Origin: Pontiellaceae bacterium
GTDB taxonomy: Bacteria; Verrucomicrobiota; Kiritimatiellia; Kiritimatiellales; Pontiellaceae
DNA length: 53,274 nucleotides
Direction: 5' to 3'
NCBI GenBank assembly: GCA_016937035.1
Contig: JAFGWS010000110.1
Span: 1-53,274, forward strand
Shown piece after piece: positions 35,600 to 44,170 of the stretch. How positions within the stretch are numbered: position 1 is the stretch's first letter; each line of letters begins with the position of its first letter. The position numbers were made by a program, and so were the translations under genes. The notes below the pieces were generated by a model. It worked only from the letters and a program-made list of their open reading frames with translations. It ran no database searches and was not told the origin of the DNA.

Positions 35600-36602
35600 T
35601 GTTTTTGTCATAGCAGAGGCGGGGGTAAACCATAATGGTTCGTTGGAACAGGCGAAAGCGATGGTTGCTGCTGCGGCCAACGCCGGGGTGGATGCCGTCA
35701 AGTTTCAGACCTTTCGAGCCGAAACGCTAGTGACCGTTACCGCCGCCAAAGCCGGTTATCAGCAAGAAGCGACAGGCACCTCTGAGAGTCAGTATCAGAT
35801 GCTGAAAAAACTGGAACTTTCCAGTGAGGATTTTTGCGAGCTGAAAGCGTGCTGCGAAAATAATCAGATAGAGTTTCTTTCGACACCGTTCGATTTGGCA
35901 TCGATTGATCTGCTGGTGAATATCGGCATGAAGCGCTGGAAGCTGCCTTCCGGCGAGATTACCAACCTTCCCTATCTCCGAAAAATCGGTTCATTGGGTC
36001 AGGAGGTTATTCTTTCCAGCGGTATGTGCGATCTGGATGAAGTGGCGGCTGCGCTGTCGCTTCTGGAGTCTTCCGGAACACCGCAAAAACAGATCACCCT
36101 GCTGCACTGCAACACCGAATATCCGACTCCAATGGGTGATGTAAACCTGCGGGCGATGCAAACGTTGAGGAACGCATTTCCGGGCTTAAAGGGCGTGGGT
36201 TATTCAGATCATACCTTGGGAATTGAAGTACCGATCGCGGCCGTTGCGCTGGGGGCAACGGTCATCGAAAAACACTTTACGTTGGATCGTAACCTGCCCG
36301 GGCCGGATCATAAGGCCAGCCTGGAACCTGATGACCTGGCGGCCATGGTTCGGGCCATCCGAAATATAGAAGCCGCTTTGGGGGATGGGGTTAAAAAACC
36401 AACTTCGTCCGAACTCAAAAACAAACCGATTGCCCGCAAGAGCATCGTTGCTGCCGGCCCGATTGCCGCCGGAGAACTGTTTACGGAGATAAACCTGACG
36501 GTTAAGCGCCCGGGAACAGGGGTTTCGCCGATGCGCTGGGACGAGGTAATCGGGCAAACGGCACGGCGAAATTATCAAGCTGACGAGATGATCGATGCGT
36601 AA
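35592..36602 (+). CDS. legI: N-acylneuraminate/legionaminate synthase
   Basis: 336-residue NeuB-family enzyme that condenses phosphoenolpyruvate with 2,4-diacetamido-2,4,6-trideoxymannose to give legionaminic acid. The N-terminus VFVIAEAGVNHNGSLEQAK is diagnostic, the TIM barrel carries KFQTFRAE and VGYSDHTLGIEV, and a C-terminal SAF/antifreeze-like domain (about 275-336) has KSIVAAGPIAAGELFTEINL. ATG 35592 is chosen because it matches the family start; the open frame continues upstream into legH. Assignment to legionaminate rather than sialate rests on the LegB/LegC neighbours. Confidence 0.92.
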   Translation: MDNVFVIAEAGVNHNGSLEQAKAMVAAAANAGVDAVKFQTFRAETLVTVTAAKAGYQQEATGTSESQYQMLKKLELSSEDFCELKACCENNQIEFLSTPFDLASIDLLVNIGMKRWKLPSGEITNLPYLRKIGSLGQEVILSSGMCDLDEVAAALSLLESSGTPQKQITLLHCNTEYPTPMGDVNLRAMQTLRNAFPGLKGVGYSDHTLGIEVPIAAVALGATVIEKHFTLDRNLPGPDHKASLEPDDLAAMVRAIRNIEAALGDGVKKPTSSELKNKPIARKSIVAAGPIAAGELFTEINLTVKRPGTGVSPMRWDEVIGQTARRNYQADEMIDA

Positions 36603-37761
36603 AATCTGCATATTTACATCTACCCGCGCGGAGTGGGGATTGTTGAGGGGGATTGCCGGACTGGTTCGCCAATCGGATGCACTTCAGTTGCAATTGCTCG
36701 TAAGCGGAAGCCATTTATCCGAACAGCACGGGATGACGGTTCGGGAAATTGAAGCGGATGGATTCAATGTAGATGCGCGTGTTGATATCCTCAAGTTTGA
36801 TGACAGCACTGTCGGGATCTGCAAAACGATGGGGCTTGCGCTGAGTCGTTATGGTGAAGCCTTAGGGCAATTGAAGCCGGATTTGCTGGTCATACTGGGC
36901 GACCGGTACGAATCTTTTTGTGCGGCGGCTGCGGCCCAGATTCTGCGCATTCCGATCGCCCACATTCATGGGGGAGAAACCACGGAGGGGGCGGTGGACG
37001 AGGCGTTTCGGCATTCGATCACCAAAATGGCGCATCTTCATTTTCCGTCCTGCGAGGAATACCGCCGGCGGATTATTCAATTGGGTGAAAACCCTGAACG
37101 CGTTTTTAATGTCGGTGCTCTGGGAATAGAAAACATCCGCAAGATTTCCCTGATGGATCGGGATGAGTTGGAGGTATCCATCGGCTTCCCGCTGGATGCT
37201 CCCTTTTTTCTGGTAACCTTTCACCCCGTAACGCTCGAAACCGCCACCGCCGGAACGCAGTTCGATGAGTTGCTCTCGGCGTTGGAGCAGTTTCCAGAAC
37301 ACAAACTGCTCTTCACCAAGGCGAATGCGGATACAGACGGAGAGATCATTAACGAAAAGATCGACGCCTATGCCGCCGCCCATCCGAAGCGCTGCCTGGC
37401 CGTTGCGTCGTTGGGATTGCGCCGCTACTTGTCGGCCATGAAGCTTTGCGATGTAGTGGTTGGAAACAGTTCGAGCGGAATTCTGGAGACGCCGATATTC
37501 GGCGTGCCCACGGTCAATATCGGCGATCGGCAGAAAGGCCGCATTCGAACTCAGAGCATCATCGACTGCGAGCCGGATCGTGAATCCGTTGTTTCCGCCA
37601 TTCAAAAGGCACGGGATTTCGAATTCAGGGCCTCGTTGCTCGGAATGGTCCATCCTTGCGAGCGCGAAAACACGGCGGCGCGGATCGTAGATGTCCTTCG
37701 GAACGCCGATCTCGAAGGAATCCTGAAGAAACCCTTTTACAATCTGGAATACGCCCGATGA
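36595..37761 (+). CDS. legG: LegG/NeuC-type hydrolysing 2-epimerase
   Basis: 388-residue hydrolysing NDP-sugar 2-epimerase (NeuC/WecB fold) that releases the manno-configured sugar from the nucleotide. The typical start is RKICIFTSTRAEWGLLRGI, with ILGDRYESFCAA, HIHGGETTEGAVDEAFRHS, TFHPVTLE and VVGNSSSGILETPIFGVP. In the legionaminate route the substrate is GDP-N,N'-diacetylbacillosamine; UDP-GlcNAc (sialate route) is the alternative but is less likely with LegB and LegC present. It overlaps legI by eight bases and the next gene by four. Confidence 0.91.
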   Translation: MRKICIFTSTRAEWGLLRGIAGLVRQSDALQLQLLVSGSHLSEQHGMTVREIEADGFNVDARVDILKFDDSTVGICKTMGLALSRYGEALGQLKPDLLVILGDRYESFCAAAAAQILRIPIAHIHGGETTEGAVDEAFRHSITKMAHLHFPSCEEYRRRIIQLGENPERVFNVGALGIENIRKISLMDRDELEVSIGFPLDAPFFLVTFHPVTLETATAGTQFDELLSALEQFPEHKLLFTKANADTDGEIINEKIDAYAAAHPKRCLAVASLGLRRYLSAMKLCDVVVGNSSSGILETPIFGVPTVNIGDRQKGRIRTQSIIDCEPDRESVVSAIQKARDFEFRASLLGMVHPCERENTAARIVDVLRNADLEGILKKPFYNLEYAR

Positions 37762-38681
37762 AAAGCTTGGTCATTGGATACGGTTCGATTGGTGCGCGCC
37801 ATGAAGCGGTTTTACGCGAGATGGGGGCGCAGACGGCTGTGGTGAGCCGACATGCCGTGGATTTGGCCTGTCCGTTTTTTTCTTCCGTTGAAGAGGCGCT
37901 TGCCAAGTTTGAACCCCAGTATGTGGTGGTTGCGAATCGGACATCCGAACATCTGGCGACGCTTCGAGAATTAAAGCAGCATGGCTTTACGGGGATCTGC
38001 CTTGTCGAGAAACCCTTGTTCAATGTTTCCGTGCCCCGTGACATCGTATATGGCTTTAAGATTATGGTCGGCTACGTGCTGCGTTTTCATCCGCTCCTGC
38101 GCAAAGCAAATGGACTATTGGAGGGGAAACGAATCATTTCCATCCATGCGTATGTGGGGCAGTACCTGCCCGACTGGCGACCGGGAACCGACTATCAGCA
38201 GTGTTATTCCGCAAAAAAATCTCAAGGGGGAGGGGTACTTCGGGATCTTAGCCATGAGCTGGATTATATCGGAATGCTGGCGGGTTGCTGGAAACGGGTC
38301 TCCGCACTCGGGGGACATTTCAGTGGGCTGGAGATTGAGACCGATGATGTCTTCGGCCTGCTCATGGAAACCGAGCGCTGTCCGGTGGCGCTTTGCCAGA
38401 TGAATTATCTGGATCGCAACGTCCGTAGGGATTGCACCATCCAATACGAGGGAGGGACCCTCTTTCTTGATTTTGTTGGAAACCGTCTGGTACATAATGG
38501 CGATGGAGATGCCGTCTCGCTCGAGAGAAACGAAATGTTTGCAGCCATGCACGCGGCGGCTTGGTCGCCGGAGGCGGGTTCTTTATGCTCGCTAGAGGAA
38601 GGGATTGAAACCGTGGAGCTAATCGATGCGGCAGAGATAGCCGCGAAAGAAGGTTGTTGGATATGCAGAACAAGCCGGTAG
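37758..38681 (+). CDS. Gfo/Idh/MocA-type oxidoreductase in PtmF position
   Basis: 307-residue NAD(P)-binding protein. The Rossmann start is SLVIGYGSIGARHEAVLREM, EKPLF (about 85-92) follows at the position of the family EKP motif, and the C-terminal part is the usual alpha/beta domain. In Campylobacter the ptm locus has a gene between the NeuC-like and LegF-like genes called ptmF; this one occupies the same place. Equivalence is an inference from order. It may help make the amino-sugar precursor or modify the nonulosonate. ATG 37758 overlaps the previous stop (ATGA). Confidence 0.75.
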   Translation: MKSLVIGYGSIGARHEAVLREMGAQTAVVSRHAVDLACPFFSSVEEALAKFEPQYVVVANRTSEHLATLRELKQHGFTGICLVEKPLFNVSVPRDIVYGFKIMVGYVLRFHPLLRKANGLLEGKRIISIHAYVGQYLPDWRPGTDYQQCYSAKKSQGGGVLRDLSHELDYIGMLAGCWKRVSALGGHFSGLEIETDDVFGLLMETERCPVALCQMNYLDRNVRRDCTIQYEGGTLFLDFVGNRLVHNGDGDAVSLERNEMFAAMHAAAWSPEAGSLCSLEEGIETVELIDAAEIAAKEGCWICRTSR

Positions 38682-39379
38682 TCTATGCGTGGATTTTTGC
38701 TCGCGGTGGTTCCAAGGGGCTTCCTCGGAAAAACGTCATGCCTTTGGCCGGTAAACCACTTATTGCTTCTGCCATTGAAACGGGATTGCGGTCCGAGCTG
38801 ATCGATCGGGTTTTTGTATCGACCGATGACCGCGAAATTGCCGAAGTGTCCCGAAAATACGGGGCTGAAGTGCCGTTTTTGCGCCCCCCGGAACTCGCCT
38901 CGGATGGCGCGCCGGAACGTTTGGCCTGGCGGCACGCTGCGGAATGGGTCGAGCAGTCCGGGCTCCCGCCCATGGAGGTGATGGTAAGCCTGCCCCCTAC
39001 ATCGCCTTTGCGCACCATTGAAGAGGTCAATCAGGGGATTCGTCATTTCTTTTCGGGTGCAGGAGAAACGGTTATAGCCGTGAGTCGGTCGGAGCGGCAT
39101 CCTTCGTTCAACGTGGTAAACTTATTGGACGACGGCAGCGTGAAGCTGGTGAATCCGCCGCAAACCAAGGGTGCAAGACGGCAGGACTTTGCGCCGGTAT
39201 ATGACATCGCAACGGCCTTCTACGTCACTTCGCCCGGTTTTGTCATGCGAACCGATTCTTTCTGGGAAGGACGGGTGGCGGCGGTTGAGATACCCGTGGA
39301 GCATGCGGTGGATATCGATAGCGAACTTGATTTTGCATTTGCTGAATTTTTAATCCAGAGACAACAGAGGATCGAATGA
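38663..39379 (+). CDS. legF: CMP-legionaminate (acylneuraminate) cytidylyltransferase
   Basis: 238-residue NeuA-family enzyme that activates the nonulosonic acid with CTP. The CTP-binding loop is WIFARGGSKGLPRKNVMPLAG near the N-terminus, followed by VFVSTDDREIAEVSRKYG, SLPPTSPLRT and the metal-binding DIDSELDF near the C-terminus. PtmB of Campylobacter is the functional counterpart. ATG 38663 is preceded by aagaagg and is preferred over the TTG three codons upstream. It overlaps the end of the previous gene and shares ATGA with the next. Confidence 0.9.
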   Translation: MQNKPVVYAWIFARGGSKGLPRKNVMPLAGKPLIASAIETGLRSELIDRVFVSTDDREIAEVSRKYGAEVPFLRPPELASDGAPERLAWRHAAEWVEQSGLPPMEVMVSLPPTSPLRTIEEVNQGIRHFFSGAGETVIAVSRSERHPSFNVVNLLDDGSVKLVNPPQTKGARRQDFAPVYDIATAFYVTSPGFVMRTDSFWEGRVAAVEIPVEHAVDIDSELDFAFAEFLIQRQQRIE

Positions 39380-40179
39380 AAAGCGTACGTGAGCTGATGA
39401 ATCTCGCCGGGCGGACCGTAGTCATTACGGGCGGCGCGGGGCACATAGGGCGTGCTATGGCGTCGGCGCTCGCCGAGCTTGGTGCTTCGGTTGCGGTGGC
39501 GGATTTACATGCCGATGCCTGCCAGGAAACCGTGGACCAGCTGGTAAAAGGCCATGGGATCGAGGCGGAGGCTTTTCCTGTAAATCTTGCCGATGAACCT
39601 GCGGTACGCGAACTGCCGGGAAGGGTTGCCGATCGTTTTGGCGGATTGGATGTGCTGGTCAATTGCGCTGCATTTGTCGGTACCAGCGGATTGGAGGGCT
39701 GGGTGGTGCCATTCGAAGAGCAGTCCAGCGATACGTGGCGTAAGGCGCTGGAGGTTAATCTATCGTCGGTTTTCGTGCTCACGCAATCCGCCACACCGTA
39801 CCTCAAAAAATCCGGCAGGGGGAATATCATCAACATATCGAGCATATACGGGGTTTATGGCCCCGATCTGCGGCTATACGAGGGGACGGCTATGGGAAGC
39901 CCTGCAGCATATGCCGCGAGCAAGGGCGGTTTGATTCAGTTTACGCGCTGGTGCGCAACCGTGCTGGCTCCGGATATACGAGTGAATGCCATTACTCCGG
40001 GAGGAGTGTTCCGCGACCAGGATCCCCGCTTTGTGGATCGTTATATCGGCAAGACGCCGTTGCGGCGCATGGCGAAGGAAGAGGATTTTAAGGGAGCTGT
40101 TTGCTATCTCGCGTCCGATTTGTCGGCCTACGTGACCGGACAAAACCTTGTCGTCGATGGTGGCTTTGGTGTTTGGTAG
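39376..40179 (+). CDS. PtmA-like short-chain dehydrogenase
   Basis: 267-residue classical SDR. The NAD(P) motif is VVITGGAGHIGRAMA (about 15-29), with NCAAFVG, the active-site Ser/Tyr/Lys in INISSIYG and AYAASKGGLI, and a C-terminal LVVDGGFGVW. In Campylobacter the ptmA product lies next to ptmB (legF) and is needed for legionaminic acid synthesis. The order legF-SDR is the same here. The exact reaction is not known from sequence. Confidence 0.82.
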   Translation: MKSVRELMNLAGRTVVITGGAGHIGRAMASALAELGASVAVADLHADACQETVDQLVKGHGIEAEAFPVNLADEPAVRELPGRVADRFGGLDVLVNCAAFVGTSGLEGWVVPFEEQSSDTWRKALEVNLSSVFVLTQSATPYLKKSGRGNIINISSIYGVYGPDLRLYEGTAMGSPAAYAASKGGLIQFTRWCATVLAPDIRVNAITPGGVFRDQDPRFVDRYIGKTPLRRMAKEEDFKGAVCYLASDLSAYVTGQNLVVDGGFGVW

Positions 40180-40206
40180 CGCATCTTGGAACGGGAGGAG
40201 GACGCA

Positions 40207-40872
40207 GTGGATCTATATTTAGACCGGGACGCGCAGATTGCGTATACGTCGAGTCAGTTGAACCTGTTTTTCCCTTGCGGAAATACCGAGGCGACTGGAC
40301 GGGAGATTGGCCGATGTATTGATTTGGCGTATGATCGGTTGGAGCATTGCTTTTCCCGGATTTCGGTCAAGTACCATACGAAAGATGGCAAGCCCTTTTT
40401 TTCCCCGTTGATTACGGATCAATACGCCACGTTCCTCTATTTTTTGGCGAATGGCGCCTCGACGATCATCGAGAATGTAGAATTGGCAGATCGACTCTAT
40501 GCGTTGAACAAGGCGTTGCATGGCCTGGACGTCTACTACCAAGTCCGGTTGCCGGAGGTCTTTCTCTTGGTCCATTGCGTTGGAACGGTATTGGGACGGG
40601 CTTCCTACGGCGACTATCTGGTCGTTTATCAAGGGGTGACGGTGGGGGGCAACCTCGATTTGGAATACCCAACCATCGGCAAGGGCGTTGGCCTTTTTGC
40701 CAACAGCAGTGTGGTCGGGAACTCGGTAATCGGGGATGGAAGCATGGTTGCGGCGGGTTCCCTGGTAATGGGCTGCCAGGTCCCCGCGGGTTCGGTGTGT
40801 TATGGAACGCATCCGGAGAATCGATGCAAACCGTTGAAAAAAAGCGTTTTTGATCATTATTTTGTCCGTTAA
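40207..40872 (+). CDS. CysE-like acetyltransferase (left-handed beta-helix)
   Basis: 221 residues from GTG 40207, chosen because gggaggagg lies 5 bases upstream; an in-frame TTG at 40186 has no such site. The first 110 residues are helical as in serine acetyltransferases. The beta-helix part has SYGDYLVVYQGVTVGGNLDLEYPTIGKGVG and a V-rich hexapeptide run. The catalytic-type His lies in LLVHCVGTVLG (about 128); note that the usual HHGTG-type motif of CysE is not clear. It sits inside the nonulosonate operon, so it may acetylate a sugar rather than serine. There is no cysK nearby. Confidence 0.75.
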   Translation: MDLYLDRDAQIAYTSSQLNLFFPCGNTEATGREIGRCIDLAYDRLEHCFSRISVKYHTKDGKPFFSPLITDQYATFLYFLANGASTIIENVELADRLYALNKALHGLDVYYQVRLPEVFLLVHCVGTVLGRASYGDYLVVYQGVTVGGNLDLEYPTIGKGVGLFANSSVVGNSVIGDGSMVAAGSLVMGCQVPAGSVCYGTHPENRCKPLKKSVFDHYFVR

Positions 40873-40885
40873 AAGGAGAATCCCA

Positions 40886-41929
40886 GTGAATAAAAGTGGC
40901 AGTTTGAACGCATATTGCATTTCGCTAAATGGAACGTTGCTGGATGCCTTGAAGGTCATCGACCGAAATGCAGAGGGATTTGCCGTGGTGCTGGATGAAA
41001 ACCAGAGGGTTTTCGGCACGTTGACGGACGGCGACGTCCGGCGGGCATTGCTCGACGGGAAGTCGCTCCAAGATCCGCTGAAGGAGTTTGTGTGCCTGAA
41101 TTTTAGTTTTGTTTCGCCGGAGGACGGCCGTGCATTTGTGCTCGATTTGATGCAGGCCCGGCGGTTGCGCCAAATTCCCATTTTGGATTCATCCCGCTCG
41201 CTGGTCGGTATCCATTTCCTGAACCATATCCTGGGTCATGTGAAGAGGCCTAATCTGGCCGTCATTATGGCTGGGGGACAAGGAACCCGTCTTTATCCGC
41301 TGACGAAAAGCATTCCTAAGCCCATGGTGAATGTGGCTGGGCGCCCGATCCTTGAGCGACTGATTCTGCATCTTGTGAGCTATGGAATACACCGGATTTA
41401 CATCTCTGTGAACTATCTGTCCGAAGTGATTAAAAACCACATTGGGGATGGCGAAAAATTTGGCTGCCGAGTGGAGTACCTCCATGAAGATGAGCCATTG
41501 GGAACGGCGGGCTCGCTGGCTCTGCTGCCCACGCTGCCGACGGAGCCGATGCTGGTGATGAATGGCGACCTGGTGATGACTGCGGATTTGGGAGCGATGC
41601 TGGATTTCCATGAGCGGGGGGGCTACCATGCGACCATTGGAATCAAAGCCTATTCACATCAGGTTCCCTATGGATGCGTGACGATGGAGGATGGCTGTGT
41701 GGTGCAGATTGAGGAGAAGCCGGAGATCGTCCAGCAGGTTAATGCCGGCGTCTATGTGCTCTCCCCGTCGGCAGTGGCAAGCATTCCTCGGAAATTCTAC
41801 CCCATCACGGATCTGTTTAGTTCGGCCCTGCGCGAAGGCCGCCGGATCGGGGCCTTTGATCTGGATTGTGATTGGATCGATGTCGGACAGCACGACCAGT
41901 TGAGGCAGGCGCGGGGAGAGAGCCAATGA
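40886..41929 (+). CDS. PtmE-like CBS-nucleotidyltransferase
   Basis: 347 residues. Two CBS-type modules (about 1-115, FAVVLDENQRVFGTLTDGDV) precede a sugar-1-phosphate nucleotidyltransferase domain (about 125-347) with the signature VIMAGGQGTRLYPLTKSIPK. In Campylobacter PtmE makes GDP-glucosamine from glucosamine-1-phosphate and GTP, the first dedicated step of the GDP-linked legionaminate route; CBS-fused members are typical there. The start is GTG 40886 with aaaaggag upstream. It is the last gene of the operon and convergent with the next gene. CBS domains may sense nucleotide levels. Confidence 0.86.
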   Translation: MNKSGSLNAYCISLNGTLLDALKVIDRNAEGFAVVLDENQRVFGTLTDGDVRRALLDGKSLQDPLKEFVCLNFSFVSPEDGRAFVLDLMQARRLRQIPILDSSRSLVGIHFLNHILGHVKRPNLAVIMAGGQGTRLYPLTKSIPKPMVNVAGRPILERLILHLVSYGIHRIYISVNYLSEVIKNHIGDGEKFGCRVEYLHEDEPLGTAGSLALLPTLPTEPMLVMNGDLVMTADLGAMLDFHERGGYHATIGIKAYSHQVPYGCVTMEDGCVVQIEEKPEIVQQVNAGVYVLSPSAVASIPRKFYPITDLFSSALREGRRIGAFDLDCDWIDVGQHDQLRQARGESQ

Positions 41930-41966
41930 GTGGTTCGATGGTCCGTAGCCGTCGTTCGCCCGGTTT

Positions 41967-43376
41967 TTATTCGCCGCTTTCGAGCACCAAGATCATTGGA
42001 TCCGCGTAAGCCAACTTGACTTTTGTTCCCATGATACCTGCTGCGAGGTCGATCCGGCTGCTGATCATTTTGGGGTCGAAGCCGGGAAACTTTTTCTCAG
42101 CGTATTCCCTCGATTTCCTCCTTTTGCTGGATACCGCTTTCTTCCATTTCTTTGAGAGGGAGGATCGGAGGTATTCCCGGTGCAGCGTCGAGATTTTTGG
42201 CGATTTGAACGTCGAGGAAGACAAGGAATCGATTTTCTCTTCAATTACCCTTGCCAGATTTTCAAAGGAATCGGAATGGTAGTTTTCCATCATTTCTTCC
42301 AACTCATGCAATGCTTCCGGATTGATGGAACAAGGCTTATTATCTCGAATGATGCCGATGGCTTCTTCCGGCGTAGTTGCCTTGTGCCCGACTAGGTTCG
42401 GCAGGCGGATGTCGTTTTCGGAATCTTGCGTTGCCTTGTAATTGATGATTTTTGCATCGGAGAAGGAGGCTTCAATCGCGGTGGTGCATCCTTCATGAAT
42501 AATCGTATCCGCAGCCAGTAACCAAGGACCGATCGGGCCTTCGTGGATGACATGGATGTTCTTAACGCCGCTGAAAACCGTCTTGTAAAGTGCATCGGCT
42601 TCGGAGGGATGGCTGCGGTAGATCAGGTTTTTTTCTGGAAACTCTGTTGCGAGCCGATGAACCAGACAGATCATATCCATCATGCTTTTTGTTGTGTGCG
42701 CGTAGAATTCCACAAAAGCCTGTCGTTTGGCGGGATTCTGTGAATCATATCCAAGCTGGCCTGAAAACAGGTGGTCGATGCCCAACCCATAGTTGGCCCA
42801 GCTATAGTTGCTGTTGATCAGGATGTAGTCGCCAAACCTCTCGGTTAGACGTTCCTGCTGTGGTTTGTAGATTCCGCGGTACGTTGGTTTCAATAGATCA
42901 AAACGAGGGTGGCCGGTTGTGTGCACGGGAACTTCAAGCTGCTGATTCCCGTGTACGGACCGCTGCCAATTTCCCCATACGCAGATTCGATCATTGCGAT
43001 CGAATCCCATCGGGTCGTATTGAAGTGCAAGTACCTTTTTCCAGTCCTCCGGAGTTCCCTTATAAATCGCGCCTTCCTCCGGAAGATAAATCACATCAAT
43101 GCCGTGCTGTTTCGCTTTCTTGTACTGTGTCCAATCTTCTTTCGGCATCAGCTGGTGGAAAATATGCTTTCCGACATAGATTCCACCCTGGAAGTGGTGC
43201 AGGAGTTTGCTCAGGTGCTGGTGGTTGCAGATATAGATGCGCCGACCCTTTTTAACGATCCTTGCGGCCAGCAGAATACGACAATCCAGTTCACGAGCAA
43301 TCGTCTCAACCGGGAAAAAGATGTTATGCATATCGTTGCTTGCTCCTGAAGGTAAAGTTGAATAAAAAATAGTCAC
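41967..43376 (-). CDS. Surface carbohydrate biosynthesis protein (TIGR04396-like)
   Basis: 469 residues, two Rossmann-like halves as in GT-B proteins. FYSTLPSGASNDMHNIFFPVE begins the protein; IYICNHQHLSKLL, YLPEEGAIYKGTP, GHPRFDLLKP, YRSHPSEADALY and EGPIGPWLLAADTIIHEGCTTAIEAS resemble the family of surface carbohydrate biosynthesis proteins often found beside NeuB-type clusters. The HPRFD and HEG(C/S)T motifs also recall capsule/CDP-glycerol transferases. It is a candidate transferase for the nonulosonic acid. It is convergent with the CBS-nucleotidyltransferase gene (37 bases) and divergent from the next gene (51 bases). Confidence 0.7.
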   Translation of the reverse strand: MTIFYSTLPSGASNDMHNIFFPVETIARELDCRILLAARIVKKGRRIYICNHQHLSKLLHHFQGGIYVGKHIFHQLMPKEDWTQYKKAKQHGIDVIYLPEEGAIYKGTPEDWKKVLALQYDPMGFDRNDRICVWGNWQRSVHGNQQLEVPVHTTGHPRFDLLKPTYRGIYKPQQERLTERFGDYILINSNYSWANYGLGIDHLFSGQLGYDSQNPAKRQAFVEFYAHTTKSMMDMICLVHRLATEFPEKNLIYRSHPSEADALYKTVFSGVKNIHVIHEGPIGPWLLAADTIIHEGCTTAIEASFSDAKIINYKATQDSENDIRLPNLVGHKATTPEEAIGIIRDNKPCSINPEALHELEEMMENYHSDSFENLARVIEEKIDSLSSSTFKSPKISTLHREYLRSSLSKKWKKAVSSKRRKSREYAEKKFPGFDPKMISSRIDLAAGIMGTKVKLAYADPMILVLESGE

Positions 43377-43427
43377 GAATGGGCGTCTCTGGCAAGGGGC
43401 GATTTAGTTAAATAGGATAAAGTGCTC

Positions 43428-44144
43428 ATGAAGGAATATCTGATCTATCTTCTCTGCAAACTGTTTCCTTCTGCTTCATTGAGAGCGAAGGCAAAGTCCC
43501 GGCTTTGTACGAAGGATAAAGGAATAGGGAATTCGGTGGAACTCTGTTCGGGATTCTACGGAAAAGTTCGGATTTTCGGAAACAATAATAAAATCACTAT
43601 AGGGGATACAAAACGCCCCTTCAAACTCAGGATTTTGGTTGCCGGCGATAATAATACGGTGTGTATCGGGAAAAATGTCCAGATCAAGGGTGCCAGCCTT
43701 TCGATTGGAACAAAACGATCCACGGCCGATCATGTTGTCTTTTCGGTCGGCGAAGGCACTTCATTCGTGGATAAAAATTATTTTTATCTCTACGAAAATG
43801 AGTGTTCCCTGCGGATCGGGAAAAACTGCATGTTTTCAAACCTAATCACCATCCGGTGCGGCGAAAAGCCCCATGGCCTGATTGATCGGAAGACGGGCGA
43901 AGTCCTGACGGGAAAATACACGGTCTCTATCGGAGACCACTGCTGGATCGGGACCAACTGTTACATCATGAAAAATGCATCTCTGGCGGACCACACGATC
44001 GTTGGGAGCTGCAGCGTGGTGACAAAGCGGTTTGATGCCGGATATTGCGTTGTGGCAGGCAATCCGGCGAAGGTGGTCAAGGAAGATGTCGACTGGGTCG
44101 AGAATGTGGCTGCGTATGTGAGAAACCGCGATTCGAAAGGGTAG
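43428..44144 (+). CDS. Left-handed beta-helix acyltransferase
   Basis: 238-residue hexapeptide-repeat (LbH) acetyltransferase, with the repeat region from about residue 45 (GKVRIFGNNNKITIGDT) and WIGTNCYIMKNASLADHTIV, SVVTKRF and VAGNPAKVVKED as in colanic-acid/maltose-type acetyltransferases. It probably O-acetylates a surface glycan. The ATG at 43428 is chosen; a GTG two codons upstream is possible, and no strong ribosome binding site is seen for either. Divergent from the minus-strand surface carbohydrate gene. Substrate unknown. Confidence 0.8.
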   Translation: MKEYLIYLLCKLFPSASLRAKAKSRLCTKDKGIGNSVELCSGFYGKVRIFGNNNKITIGDTKRPFKLRILVAGDNNTVCIGKNVQIKGASLSIGTKRSTADHVVFSVGEGTSFVDKNYFYLYENECSLRIGKNCMFSNLITIRCGEKPHGLIDRKTGEVLTGKYTVSIGDHCWIGTNCYIMKNASLADHTIVGSCSVVTKRFDAGYCVVAGNPAKVVKEDVDWVENVAAYVRNRDSKG

Positions 44145-44170
44145 TTCCTTTCATTGGACGGAGAGGTGCC

